NCBI RefSeq assembly: GCF_014168535.1
Contig: NZ_CP060007.1
Location: forward strand, 2,232,001 to 2,296,000
Direction: 5' to 3'
Origin: Lacibacter sediminis
Lineage (GTDB): Bacteria; Bacteroidota; Bacteroidia; Chitinophagales; Chitinophagaceae
DNA: 64,000 bases
The notes beneath the pieces are model-generated. The model ran no database searches and was not told the DNA's origin. It saw only the letters and a program-made list of their open reading frames with translations. Position 1 is the first letter of the stretch. Each line of letters begins with the position of its first letter. A program made the position numbers and the translations under genes. Below are positions 18,252 through 26,751 of this stretch, piece after piece.

Positions 18252-20039
18252 ATGAATTATTCTTCTCCGCACAGGTTTCATATTCCCGTAATGGGATTGG
18301 CATATACTGTTGATAGTCCCATTAAAGTTGCACGCTTCGGCATTTCATCCGTTATTTCCATTGTGGAAGACCGGTTGATCGAAATGATGCGTAGTCATTA
18401 TTATCAAACAGCGAATCTTCCTTACACACCTATTGCTGTGCATGAAGAAGATTACAGGGCAAAGCGAATTACCGATTATCTCAACCTTGTAAACGCAATT
18501 GTGCAGGAGCAGGTAGAGAAATTGAAAACAGCAGCTTTTGAAAAAGGCTCGGAGATCATCAAGTATTTTGAAATGTTGCCGGAGGATAGTGCGTTGAAAC
18601 AACTATACAGGCAGATGATAAAGTTAAATGATCAATCTGAAAAAGAAAAGATCGAAAGTTATCTGCGTTCGCAAATCGTTCCCGGTACAATTGATGTAAA
18701 CATCATGACCAAAGTTGACCGAGAAACATTCACTAAAGAAGGAACATTGGTAGAAGATGGATCGGACGCTGTTGCTGCACTACGTGGATTTGTAAAAAGT
18801 AATCTCAGCAATTCATCGGTGATCTTTTCTGCAGGAATGAATCCACGTTTGTACAACTACCTTGAACATTGCAAAGAGCTTGATGCAAATGAAGAAGCTG
18901 TGTTTACTAAGAAAGTGGTTGTAAAAGTGAGTGATTACCGCTCTGCATTGATACAAGGAAAATATTTAGCGAAAAAAGGTATTTGGGTAAGTGAGTTCAG
19001 AATTGAATCGGGTTTGAATTGCGGCGGACATGCATTTGCCACAGAAGGTTATTTGTTGGGCCCAATTCTTGAGGAATTTAAAACGAAGAAAGAAGAACTG
19101 ACCAATTCTTTGTTTGAAATTTATAATGCGGCACAACTGAAAAAGAATAACCGCAGTTTTGAAAAGGCGCCTGCAATTGTTTATTCTGTGCAGGGTGGAA
19201 TAGGTACATATGAAGAAGATGTTTTTCTGCATCAGCAATATGGTATTGAAAGCACTGGTTGGGGCACACCGTTTTTGTTAGTGCCCGAAGCCACAACTGT
19301 TGATGATGAAACTCTGCAACTCTTATGTGCAGCAAAAGAAAAGGATGTGGTGCTGAGTGGCAACTCACCGTTGGGTGTGCGTTTCCATTACCTCAAAGGA
19401 ACAAGTTCGGCTAAAGAAAAAGCAGCAAGGATCAGCAATGGAAATCCCGGCAGCCCTTGCACTGAAAAACATTTGTCGTTCAATACAGAATTTACCAAAG
19501 AACCCATCTGCACCGCTTCAAAAAAATACCAGAAACTGAAACTGGAACAATTAAAATCACTTGAGCTTCCGGGGCCGGAATACGAAAAGCAAGTGCAGGA
19601 AGTGCTGGATAAAGAATGTTTATGCGTTGGTCTAAGTAACTCTGCTGCTATTAACTATCAGCAAACTTTTGTAAAAAAGCTGGAAGCGGTAACAATTTGT
19701 CCCGGCCCGAATATCGCTAATTTCTCCAAAGTGGTTTCATTGCAAACGATGACAAATCATATTTATGGCCGTGAAAATATCATGGAAAATAAAAACCGGC
19801 CGCACATGTTTATTGCCGAGCTGAATTTATATATGAACTATCTCCGTGAGCAATTGGCAGATCGTGCAGCAATTGAGCAAGATGCAAAAAAGAAAAAATA
19901 CATTGCTTCTTTCTGTACTAATCTTCGGGAAGGAATAAACTACTACCGCAATCTTACTACCTGCGCATTGAATGGGAGAGAAGCATTTGAAAGCGCATTG
20001 CATAAAACTGAACTGGAACTGGATGTTTTATTGTGTTGA
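18252..20039 (+). CDS. 595-aa protein with nitronate-monooxygenase-like motif, unknown function
   Basis: There is no signal peptide, so it is probably cytosolic. The start FHIPVMGLAYTVDSPIKVARFGISSVIS resembles the first strand of FMN-dependent nitronate monooxygenase/PfaD barrels. LNCGGHAFATEG near residue 257 resembles their E-x-GGH flavin/active-site loop, and IVYSVQGGIGTYEED and LLVPEATTV look like later barrel strands. The C-terminal third is unlike those enzymes. It contains spaced cysteines (SPCTEK, PICTAS, KECLCVGLSN, ICPGPN) that could bind metal or an iron-sulfur cluster. A perfect -7 box lies upstream and a strong terminator downstream, so it is monocistronic. Confidence 0.65.
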   Translation: MNYSSPHRFHIPVMGLAYTVDSPIKVARFGISSVISIVEDRLIEMMRSHYYQTANLPYTPIAVHEEDYRAKRITDYLNLVNAIVQEQVEKLKTAAFEKGSEIIKYFEMLPEDSALKQLYRQMIKLNDQSEKEKIESYLRSQIVPGTIDVNIMTKVDRETFTKEGTLVEDGSDAVAALRGFVKSNLSNSSVIFSAGMNPRLYNYLEHCKELDANEEAVFTKKVVVKVSDYRSALIQGKYLAKKGIWVSEFRIESGLNCGGHAFATEGYLLGPILEEFKTKKEELTNSLFEIYNAAQLKKNNRSFEKAPAIVYSVQGGIGTYEEDVFLHQQYGIESTGWGTPFLLVPEATTVDDETLQLLCAAKEKDVVLSGNSPLGVRFHYLKGTSSAKEKAARISNGNPGSPCTEKHLSFNTEFTKEPICTASKKYQKLKLEQLKSLELPGPEYEKQVQEVLDKECLCVGLSNSAAINYQQTFVKKLEAVTICPGPNIANFSKVVSLQTMTNHIYGRENIMENKNRPHMFIAELNLYMNYLREQLADRAAIEQDAKKKKYIASFCTNLREGINYYRNLTTCALNGREAFESALHKTELELDVLLC

Positions 20040-20058
20040 TTCAATATCAGTGAAAATC

Positions 20059-20090
20059 AAAAGCCCCGACATTTCTGTCGGGGCTTTTTT
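20059..20090. terminator. Bidirectional rho-independent terminator
   Basis: A perfect 13-bp stem (20059-20071 with 20076-20088) with a TTTC loop and a T run lies between the convergent 595-aa gene and lpdA. Confidence 0.9.
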
Positions 20091-20130
20091 ATCTTTTGAA
20101 TCAAATCAATTTTATTCCTCGTTCAAACTC

Positions 20131-21537
20131 TTAAATATCAATCGCTTCACCATAAGCAGCAGCAGTTGCTTCTTTCAACGCTTCGCTCATAGTTGGGTGA
20201 GGATGTACACCGTTCAATATCTCGTGATAAGTTGTTTCAAGTTTACGTGCAACAACTACTTCAGCGATCAATTCGGTTACACCGGCACCAATCATGTGTG
20301 CACCAAGAAACTCACCATATTTTGCATCAAAGATCACTTTTACAAAACCATCTGTATTACCTGCTGCACTTGCTTTACCACTCGCCATGAACGGAAACTT
20401 ACCAACCTTTACTTCGTAACCTGCTTCCTTCGCTGCTTTTTCTGTATAACCTACAGATGCAATTTCAGGAGTGCAATAAGTACAACCAGGAATGTTATTG
20501 TAGTCCATTGCTTCAGGAGCGTGGTTGTATTTCTTTTCCATGTAAGCAATATGCTCAGCAGCATTGATACCTTCTTTACTTGCAACGTGTGCCAGCGCCT
20601 GGCCGGGAGCCACATCACCAATTGCATAAATGCCGGGTACTGATGTTGCACCATATTTATCAACAACAATTCTGCCTTTATCTGTTTTAATACCGTTTTC
20701 TTCCAATCCAATGTTTTCGATGTTGGCAACAACACCAGCCGCACTTAATAAAATGTCTGCTTCAAGTACCTGTTCGCCCGCAGCAGTTTTCACAGTAGCT
20801 TTTACACCTGCACCAGACGTATCAACTTTTGTTACTTCAGCACTGGTCATAATAGCAATGCCTTTTTTCTTGAACTGCTTTTCCAGTTCTTTCGAAATAT
20901 CTTCATCTTCAACAGGCACTACACGTGGCATAAATTCCACGATTGTAATTTTTGTACCCATACTGTTATAAAAATCAGCAAACTCTACACCAATGGCACC
21001 ACTGCCCACCACGATCATAGATTTTGGTTGAGTTGGTAACACCATTGCTTCACGGTAGCCAATGATCTTTTTACCATCCTGGGGCATTGAAGGCAATACA
21101 CGACTACGGCCACCTGTTGCAATAATTATATATTTAGCTTCAACTGTTTGTTTACTTCCATCTGCAGCAGTTACTTCCAGTTTGCCTTTGCCGGCAACTT
21201 TTCCGTAACCCATGATCACATCAATCTTGTTCTTCTTCATTAAAAAGTTAACACCCTTGCTCATTTTATCGGCCACACCACGGCTGCGTTTTACCACACC
21301 GCCAAAATCGTGTTTAACATCGTTGGCAGAAATACCATAATCGGCACTATGTTTCATGTATTCATACACCTGAGCACTCTTCAACAAGGCTTTGGTTGGA
21401 ATACAACCCCAGTTTAAACAAACGCCACCAAGGCTTTCTTTTTCAACAATTGCAACTTTAAAACCAAGCTGTGAAGCACGGATAGCAGCAGGATAACCAC
21501 CGGGGCCACTACCAAGAACAATTACATCGTATGCCAT
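20131..21537 (-). CDS. lpdA: Dihydrolipoyl dehydrogenase (E3)
   Basis: This flavoprotein reoxidises the lipoyl groups of 2-oxoacid dehydrogenase or glycine cleavage complexes with NAD+. From the chosen start, MAYDVIVLGSGPGG, it is 468 aa, the normal E3 length. The upstream in-frame ATG (21654) would add 39 residues partly encoded by a repeat array. Motifs are the FAD Rossmann GSGPGG, the redox disulfide GGVCLNWGCIP, the NAD-binding VVGSGAIGVEF, and the C-terminal His-Pro-Glu-type dimer site in NGVHPHPTMSEAL. All residues needed for catalysis are visible. No E1/E2 genes are adjacent. Confidence 0.96.
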   Translation of the reverse strand: MAYDVIVLGSGPGGYPAAIRASQLGFKVAIVEKESLGGVCLNWGCIPTKALLKSAQVYEYMKHSADYGISANDVKHDFGGVVKRSRGVADKMSKGVNFLMKKNKIDVIMGYGKVAGKGKLEVTAADGSKQTVEAKYIIIATGGRSRVLPSMPQDGKKIIGYREAMVLPTQPKSMIVVGSGAIGVEFADFYNSMGTKITIVEFMPRVVPVEDEDISKELEKQFKKKGIAIMTSAEVTKVDTSGAGVKATVKTAAGEQVLEADILLSAAGVVANIENIGLEENGIKTDKGRIVVDKYGATSVPGIYAIGDVAPGQALAHVASKEGINAAEHIAYMEKKYNHAPEAMDYNNIPGCTYCTPEIASVGYTEKAAKEAGYEVKVGKFPFMASGKASAAGNTDGFVKVIFDAKYGEFLGAHMIGAGVTELIAEVVVARKLETTYHEILNGVHPHPTMSEALKEATAAAYGEAIDI

Positions 21538-21543
21538 ACAAAG

Positions 21544-21583
21544 AATTTGAAAATTTGAAAATGCAGTAATTTGAAAATTATCG
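21544..21583. repeat. Short-period array in the lpdA leader
   Basis: The unit AATTTGAA occurs three times on an 8-base lattice (21544, 21552, 21568) with degenerate units between. It lies immediately upstream of the lpdA start and is the one array with period 8 rather than 7. Confidence 0.6.
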
Positions 21584-21639
21584 GCTGCGAAGGTAGTTGA
21601 AGTGGGGGAAATAGCAAAAGGCAAGAAGCTGCTGAATGT

Positions 21640-21730
21640 TAGCCGATAGTCCATAGCCTGTAGCCGGTAGTTAGTAGTAAGGGCCGGAGTTCTTTTCCCA
21701 CTTCCTACTACCCAATAACCACTATCGGCT
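21640..21730. repeat. Inverted pair of heptamer arrays
   Basis: The left array (21640-21681) has six consecutive 7-mers beginning TAG (for example TAGCCGA then TAGTCCA). The right array (21697-21724) has four 7-mers of the opposite sense ending TA. The outer 10-mers, AGCCGATAGT (21641-21650) and ACTATCGGCT (21721-21730), are exact inverse complements, so the whole could fold. It sits in the divergent lpdA/exbB gap. Confidence 0.75.
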
Positions 21731-21831
21731 CTGTTTTAGCTTTCCTCTAACACAAATCGTTAAAACATGGACGCATATTTGACTGTGGAAAATAAACAGT
21801 GAAAGCGCACGTTTAGATGCTTTGCAAGATT

Positions 21832-21839
21832 TACATTTG
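21832..21839 (+). promoter_or_regulatory. Putative exbB -7 element (TACATTTG)
   Basis: This matches TAnnTTTG exactly and lies 51 bp upstream of the exbB ATG. It is preceded by a T-rich GTTTAG at about -30. The match is by eye only. Confidence 0.4.
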
Positions 21840-21890
21840 ACCGTCGCAACCTTTTAGGAATGTGACAATTACTAAAACCATTGAACAGAT

Positions 21891-22589
21891 ATGAATTTCT
21901 TTCTTCTCCAGGTTCAGAATGCAGTTGATACCTTAACCAATGCAGCAACAACACAGGTAGTACCCAAAAAAGAAATGCATCTCATCGATCTGCTGATGCA
22001 GGCCGGTTGGATCATGATCCCTTTGTTATTGTTGAGCGTGGCCACCGTGTATGTGTTTGTTGAACGCTGGCTGGCCATTAAAAAAGCCACTGAAGTGGAT
22101 GGTAATTTCATGAACATCATTCGTGATAATATCCTTAGCGGCAACGTAACAGCAGCACGCAACTTTGCCCGTAACACACAAAATCCAGTTGGACGTATCA
22201 TCGATAAAGGTCTGCAACGTATTGGCAAGCCCATCGATTCTATTGAGAACAGTATGGAGAATGTGGCCCAGCTGGAGATGTATAAACTGGAGCGTAACGT
22301 CAACATCCTTTCCGTGATCTCTAAAGTGGCGCCCATCTTTGGTTTCGTGGGTACACTGGTTGGTTTGATGCAACTCTTCTTTAATATTAATGCCACCGGC
22401 GAATATGAACTGAGTACCATTGCCGGCGGTATCTACACAAAACTGATTACATCAATCAGTGGTCTGGTGATCGGTTTGATCGCTTACCTGTGCCATAACA
22501 TTCTGCATACGCAGGTGGAGAAAGCATTGAATAAAATGGAAGCATCAGCTGCCGATTTTCTTGATGTATTGCAGGAACCAACCCGTTAA
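21891..22589 (+). CDS. exbB: ExbB/TolQ/MotA-type proton channel protein
   Basis: The 232-aa inner-membrane protein has a periplasmic N-tail, TM1 at about residues 40-62, a long cytoplasmic loop, and TM2/TM3 near 145-170 and 185-210. The family signature APIFGFVGTLVGLMQLFF, and the Thr/Ala-rich third helix with GGIYTKLITSISGLVIGLIAY, line the proton path. It would pair with ExbD to energise TonB or a related envelope machine. exbD begins 12 bp downstream, so they form an operon. No tonB gene is adjacent. The TM1 insertion and loop length are typical of the family. Confidence 0.9.
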   Translation: MNFFLLQVQNAVDTLTNAATTQVVPKKEMHLIDLLMQAGWIMIPLLLLSVATVYVFVERWLAIKKATEVDGNFMNIIRDNILSGNVTAARNFARNTQNPVGRIIDKGLQRIGKPIDSIENSMENVAQLEMYKLERNVNILSVISKVAPIFGFVGTLVGLMQLFFNINATGEYELSTIAGGIYTKLITSISGLVIGLIAYLCHNILHTQVEKALNKMEASAADFLDVLQEPTR

Positions 22590-22601
22590 ACCAACTCACG
22601 C

Positions 22602-23015
22602 ATGAATCTCAGAAAGAAAAGAGCAGAATCATCGGAGGTGTTTACAGATGCGCTGAACGATATCCTGTTCATCCTGTTGATGTTTTTCTTAATTGTATCA
22701 ACACTGGCTAACCCCAATGTGCGCAAAGCATCATTGCCAAAAGCCAAAAGCAATACCCGCAGTAAGCAAACGGTGGTGGTAACCATTGATGCCACCAATC
22801 ATTTTTATGTTGGCTCCAAACCTGTTGATCCGTTGCTGATGGATACAACGCTTTCGCAAATGATCAGCGCTAAACGCAACAGCGGAGAAGAAGTAAGTAT
22901 TGTGATCAATGCCGATCGTAACGCCACCATTGAAAGTTTTGCTGCAGTTCTCCGTGCTGCCGATCGCTTGGGTGTGAAGGCGGTGATGAGTGTTGATAAG
23001 AAAGGAGTGCAGTAA
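22602..23015 (+). CDS. exbD: ExbD/TolR biopolymer transport protein
   Basis: The 137-aa protein has a short basic cytoplasmic N-terminus and one TM (about residues 20-38). The conserved proton-carrying Asp sits at its start (ALNDILFILL). The periplasmic C-terminal alpha/beta domain ends with AADRLGVKAVMSV, as in TolR/ExbD. It forms the stator with the preceding ExbB. The stop codon TAA (23013-23015) overlaps the first unit of a heptamer array, so the 3' end of the gene is bounded by repeat DNA. The upstream ATG spacing suggests translational coupling. Confidence 0.9.
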   Translation: MNLRKKRAESSEVFTDALNDILFILLMFFLIVSTLANPNVRKASLPKAKSNTRSKQTVVVTIDATNHFYVGSKPVDPLLMDTTLSQMISAKRNSGEEVSIVINADRNATIESFAAVLRAADRLGVKAVMSVDKKGVQ

Positions 23016-23048
23016 AGTACAAAGTGGGAAGTTGAAAGTACGAAGTAT
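23014..23048. repeat. Heptamer array at the exbD stop
   Basis: Five contiguous 7-mers start inside the exbD stop codon. AAAGTAC occurs twice exactly (23014, 23035) and the others share AAGT (for example GAAGTTG, GAAGTAT). Confidence 0.7.
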
Positions 23049-23088
23049 TCAAATGCAGTTTCGCCGATAAAATTGATACATCTTACCG

Positions 23089-23790
23089 ATGAATAGAATA
23101 CCTATATGCACATATAACTCTTGCAAGTCTGCACTTACATTTTTGTTATTGTTTACTGCTATTTCGGTTGGTGGGCAAACTGTAAATAATACTGTTTCAA
23201 TTTATAATGCGAAGGGCGATACAATGTATTCTGATAAATCGAATGCAATAGCGGTTGTATCCGATAGTAATGTAAGAAAACAGATGATGATCACGGTAAA
23301 TCAGGGAAGGATTTTTAGCCCTGATAAACAAATATATCTTGTTGATAGTTTAAAAAATGGCAGGGTAGTGGTTTCTGCCTACAATGTTAACGAAGGGAAA
23401 AAGATGTTACTTGCAAGGGAAAGCTACATCGTAGTTACTTCCCCTGAAAAAATTGTTTATGATGGATACGGTATTGAACATGGCTTTAATCTTCTCGGAT
23501 ATTATACAGGAAATATTCCGGTATCTATGTTCAAAAAAATTGATCGAATCAGTTTAACTCCAGGTCTGGACTTGGTTAGTGCCGTAGTTTACATAACCGT
23601 CGATAAAGAATTTGCCGAACCATATTACACAATAATTTCGTCGGCAACATTTCCTGATTACTTGTTGAGTGCATGGGCTAGAATAAAAGCAGGATATAGT
23701 GTGATTTTCGATGAGGTTAAAGTCAAAGATCAACAAGGGAATATCATAGCATTACCCAATAATATCGCATTTAAGGTGACTGCAGATTGA
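23089..23790 (+). CDS. Exported protein with GldM-C-like terminal domain
   Basis: The 233-aa product has an N-terminal export signal (hydrophobic ~17-30, end near VGGQT). The last ~30 residues, RIKAGYSVIFDEVKVKDQQGNIIALPNN, resemble the end of the C-terminal beta domain of GldM, the T9SS motor rotor/stator protein. The middle shows a repeating beta pattern. The GldM transmembrane helix and earlier domains are absent. It follows exbB-exbD on the same strand after a repeat-filled 73-bp gap. The GldM resemblance is my reading of the motif, not a confirmed match. It could be an unrelated secreted beta protein. Confidence 0.55.
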   Translation: MNRIPICTYNSCKSALTFLLLFTAISVGGQTVNNTVSIYNAKGDTMYSDKSNAIAVVSDSNVRKQMMITVNQGRIFSPDKQIYLVDSLKNGRVVVSAYNVNEGKKMLLARESYIVVTSPEKIVYDGYGIEHGFNLLGYYTGNIPVSMFKKIDRISLTPGLDLVSAVVYITVDKEFAEPYYTIISSATFPDYLLSAWARIKAGYSVIFDEVKVKDQQGNIIALPNNIAFKVTAD

Positions 23791-23804
23791 CAACCTAGTG
23801 CTAT

Positions 23805-24704
23805 TTATTTTTCACTGCTCACAAATGCTTTTATCATCCGCTCATTCCCACTCATATCATTCCTCAATTCAACAGTAAATCCTTTTTGCTGAAATAATTC
23901 AACGGTTTCTTTCCCCAACTGCTGATTGATCTCAACATACACAGCTCCGTTTGACTTTAGATGATGCAATGCAAAGTCAGCGATCTTTCGATAGAACAAC
24001 AATGCATCTACATCAGGTACAAACAAAGCTTTGTGCGGTTCAAACTCCAGCACATGTTTACTCATCGTGTTTGCTTCTGTTGTTTTGATATAGGGTGGAT
24101 TGCTGACGATGATATCGTATTTCCTTAGTTCACTCCATTTGCTCTCATCCAAAAAATCAAGCAATTGAAAGTTGATCTCTGCTTCGTTGTTTACAGCATT
24201 AATTGTAGCTGTGTGTAATGCTTCACTGCAAACATCAATGGCTGAGACTTCTGTTTCGGGAAGGTTTTTTTTGAGAGCGATGGGGATGCAGCCACTGCCG
24301 GTACCGATGTCGAGAATGGTGAGTGGTGAATAGTTAGTGGCGAGTGAGGCTGAATCCTGTACCACGTACTTCGTATTTCGTACTTCCCTGATGATCCAAT
24401 CAACTAATTCTTCTGTTTCCGGTCTTGGTATCAACACAGTTTCATTTACTTCAAACTTCAACCCATAGAACCAGGCTTCGTTCAATACATATTGTAGCGG
24501 ACGATGAGTGAGCAATTGTTGCAGAATGCGATCAATCTTTTGGGTTTCTTCAGCTGGGATGTTCTCTTGTTTGAGGTGATACAACTTCTTTTTACCTACA
24601 TGTTCAACTACTAAAGCAGCCATCGCTTCAGCTTCAGATATTTCATGTACAGCAGTTAATGCTTCCCGTAAGTGTTGGTATTGTTCCTGCCAAGTCATAC
24701 GCAA
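23805..24704 (-). CDS. prmC: Peptide chain release factor N5-glutamine methyltransferase
   Basis: PrmC (HemK) methylates the Gln of the GGQ motif in release factors using S-adenosylmethionine. The N-terminal helical domain is followed by the Rossmann domain, with SAM motif ILDIGTGSGCIPIAL and substrate-Gln motif IIVSNPPYIKT. Between IPRPETEELVDWIIRE and the SAM motif there is an insertion of about 22 residues (around NTKYVVQDSASLATNYSPL). It is encoded by two heptamer arrays, and PrmC orthologues normally have a short loop there. The ATG at 24698 is an alternative start. The gene is divergent from ribD with a very short promoter region. Confidence 0.93.
   Translation of the reverse strand: MRMTWQEQYQHLREALTAVHEISEAEAMAALVVEHVGKKKLYHLKQENIPAEETQKIDRILQQLLTHRPLQYVLNEAWFYGLKFEVNETVLIPRPETEELVDWIIREVRNTKYVVQDSASLATNYSPLTILDIGTGSGCIPIALKKNLPETEVSAIDVCSEALHTATINAVNNEAEINFQLLDFLDESKWSELRKYDIIVSNPPYIKTTEANTMSKHVLEFEPHKALFVPDVDALLFYRKIADFALHHLKSNGAVYVEINQQLGKETVELFQQKGFTVELRNDMSGNERMIKAFVSSEK
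24317..24387. repeat. Two heptamer arrays inside prmC
   Basis: The first array (24317-24344) has units TGGTGAG then TGGTGAA and two degenerate units. The second (24364-24384) has ACGTACT then TCGTATT and TCGTACT. Both keep a strict 7-base lattice while prmC is read through them in frame. Confidence 0.75.
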
Positions 24705-24729
24705 ATCTACCTGCTTCTTCCGAATCCGC

Positions 24730-24737
24730 TATTTTTG
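24730..24737 (+). promoter_or_regulatory. Putative ribD -7 element (TATTTTTG)
   Basis: This is an exact TAnnTTTG match only 11 bp before the chosen ribD ATG at 24749. If it is real, the mRNA would have a leader of just a few bases, and the longer ORF start at 24659 would be excluded. Confidence 0.45.
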
Positions 24738-24748
24738 CAGCCTTACAG

Positions 24749-25813
24749 ATGATCACCGACGAACAATATATGCAACGCTGTATTGAACTTGCCCGTAAAG
24801 GCACAGGTTCGGTTGCGCCCAATCCCATGGTTGGGGCGGTGTTGGTACATGGTAGCGAGATCATTGGCGAAGGATGGCATCAACAGTATGGCGAAGCCCA
24901 TGCGGAGGTAAATTGTATAGGTGAGGCTGTTCAAAACGGCCAGACCGATAAATTTCAACAATCTACTTTGTACGTTTCACTCGAACCCTGTGCCCATTTT
25001 GGTAAAACGCCGCCCTGCAGCGATCTCATCATCAACCACAAGATCCCGAAAGTGGTGATCGGTTGTCGAGATCCGTTTAAAGAAGTGGATGGCAAGGGAA
25101 TTGAAAAACTGAAAGCTGCTGGTGTGGTAGTGATCGTTGATGTGTTGAAAGACGAATGTATTGATCTCAACAAACGGTTCTTTACGTTTCACCGGCAGCA
25201 ACGTCCTTATATCATTCTCAAGTGGGCACAAACAAAGAATGGAATGATGGCTTCTAAATCGTCGGAGCGATTGTTGATCAGTAATGAAATGACCAACCGT
25301 TTGGTACATCAATGGCGCAGTGAAGAAGCTTCTATACTTGTAGGAACAAATACTGCTTTGCTTGATGATCCGCAACTTACCAACCGTTACTGGCCCGGCA
25401 AACAACCTGTTCGTTTGGTGCTGGATAAACAATTGCGGTTACCGAATACATTAAAACTGTTTAATGATGAAGCAAAAACCATCATTTTTAATTCAATAAA
25501 AAATAGTGAAGAAGTGAATGTGCGATACTATCAATTGCCAAATGCCGAAACCGTTCCTGCTTTATTAAATGCATTATATCAACTCAACATTAACAGCGTA
25601 ATTGTGGAAGGCGGTGCGCAACTGCTGCAAAGTTTTATTGCTGCCGGTTTGTGGGATGAAGCAAGAATCATTACCAACGATCAACTAACTGTCGATAATG
25701 GATTAACAGCACCACAATTGATCAATTCCGTACAAACAGGCGAACAACTTATCGGTTCAGATAGAATTGGATACTTTATAAACTCATCATTCATTACTCA
25801 TCACTCATTGTAA
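24749..25813 (+). CDS. ribD: Bifunctional riboflavin deaminase/reductase RibD
   Basis: The 354-aa enzyme has an N-terminal deaminase domain with zinc motifs HAEVNCI and PCAHFGKTPPC. The C-terminal NADPH-dependent reductase has ILVGTNTALLDDPQLTNR and VEGGAQLL. It converts the pyrimidinedione intermediate of riboflavin synthesis in two steps. I start at MITDEQYMQRCIELARKG, which aligns with the usual N-terminus; the ORF runs 30 codons further upstream into the prmC start. The final residues (NSSFITHHSL) are encoded by a heptamer array that also supplies the 3' end. Confidence 0.94.
   Translation: MITDEQYMQRCIELARKGTGSVAPNPMVGAVLVHGSEIIGEGWHQQYGEAHAEVNCIGEAVQNGQTDKFQQSTLYVSLEPCAHFGKTPPCSDLIINHKIPKVVIGCRDPFKEVDGKGIEKLKAAGVVVIVDVLKDECIDLNKRFFTFHRQQRPYIILKWAQTKNGMMASKSSERLLISNEMTNRLVHQWRSEEASILVGTNTALLDDPQLTNRYWPGKQPVRLVLDKQLRLPNTLKLFNDEAKTIIFNSIKNSEEVNVRYYQLPNAETVPALLNALYQLNINSVIVEGGAQLLQSFIAAGLWDEARIITNDQLTVDNGLTAPQLINSVQTGEQLIGSDRIGYFINSSFITHHSL
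25782..25809. repeat. Heptamer array forming the ribD 3' end
   Basis: Four contiguous 7-mers: ACTCATC at 25782 and 25796, with ATTCATT and ACTCATT. They encode the C-terminal ~9 residues of RibD and end 1 base before its stop codon. Confidence 0.75.
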
Positions 25814-25814
25814 T

Positions 25815-26699
25815 ATGCTTTTATTGTTGCTCGGTAGTATTGTCTTCAGTTCATGGTTAACATTGTCGTTTAAGCTTGTTGAGAAGTTTGGCATCAATAC
25901 ATTCCAGGCAATTGTATTTAACTATATTACCTGTGTTATTACAGGTTCTTTTGTGAATGGAACTTTTCCTATTAACAAAGATGTAATGGGCGAGGAGTGG
26001 TTTCGCTGGGCCATGTTGATGGGCACTATATTTATTTCATTGTTCAATGTAATTGCCAAGACTGCACAAACAATGGGTGTAGCTGTTGCATCAGTTGGAA
26101 ATAAGTTGTCGCTGGTAATACCTTTTTTGTTTTCCATTTACCTGTATAACGAAGAAGCCACAATTTTTAAAATAGTTGGTGTAGTTGCAGCACTGATTGC
26201 AGTAGTGCTTACCTGCTGGCCAGCACCCGGACATGTTGAACCTTCCGGCAAAGTAGTAAAGACAGCCTATTTTCTTTTGCCGGTGATTTTATTTGTTGCC
26301 AGTGGTTTGCTCGATACAATGATCAAATATGTTGAAACAACTTATATCAACGAAGAAAATCAAAATGCATATCTCATCAGTGCATTTGCAGCAGCTGCGT
26401 CTATTGGAATTATCAGTTTAGTTTTCCTGTTTGCAAGCGGACGGATAAAGTTTGAACCAAAAGCTGTTCTTGCAGGAATCATCATTGGTATACCGAATTA
26501 TTTTTCGATCTGGTGCCTCATGGGTGTGTTGAAAGCATTTGCAGGAAACAGTTCTGCCATCATCCCCATCAATAATATGGGCATCGTGTTATTCAGTACG
26601 GTGGCGGCATTTTTAATGTTCAAAGAAAAATTGACCAAACTTAACTGGATGGGAATTGTATTATCCATTGTTGCTATTGCATTAATTGCCTATGGATAA
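25815..26699 (+). CDS. EamA/DMT-superfamily transporter
   Basis: The 294-aa integral membrane protein has about ten hydrophobic helices in two repeated halves, as in drug/metabolite transporters. Recognisable segments are NVIAKTAQTMGVAVASVGNKLSLVIPFLFS in the first half and NSSAIIPINNMGIVLFSTVAAFLMFKEKLTKLNWMGI at the end of the second. The latter is the typical EamA closing motif. The substrate is unknown. The start is 1 bp after the ribD stop, suggesting co-transcription and coupling with ribD. Confidence 0.85.
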   Translation: MLLLLLGSIVFSSWLTLSFKLVEKFGINTFQAIVFNYITCVITGSFVNGTFPINKDVMGEEWFRWAMLMGTIFISLFNVIAKTAQTMGVAVASVGNKLSLVIPFLFSIYLYNEEATIFKIVGVVAALIAVVLTCWPAPGHVEPSGKVVKTAYFLLPVILFVASGLLDTMIKYVETTYINEENQNAYLISAFAAAASIGIISLVFLFASGRIKFEPKAVLAGIIIGIPNYFSIWCLMGVLKAFAGNSSAIIPINNMGIVLFSTVAAFLMFKEKLTKLNWMGIVLSIVAIALIAYG

Positions 26700-26719
26700 C
26701 GTTGCTCATTGTTAAACTC

Positions 26720-26747
26720 CCATTCACAATTCACCATTGACTATTCA
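26720..26747. repeat. Heptamer array between the DMT gene and yigZ
   Basis: Four contiguous 7-mers of the form CnATTnA (for example CCATTCA then CAATTCA). They fill the gap up to 5 bp before the next start codon. Confidence 0.75.
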
Positions 26748-26751
26748 CTAC

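Noticed and set aside
21538..21654. 39-residue N-terminal extension of LpdA
   Set aside because: It is partly repeat-encoded and precedes the canonical E3 N-terminus with its FAD motif.
24659..24748. Longer N-terminus for RibD
   Set aside because: It would overlap the prmC start. A perfect -7 box lies inside it, and the RibD family begins at the chosen ATG.
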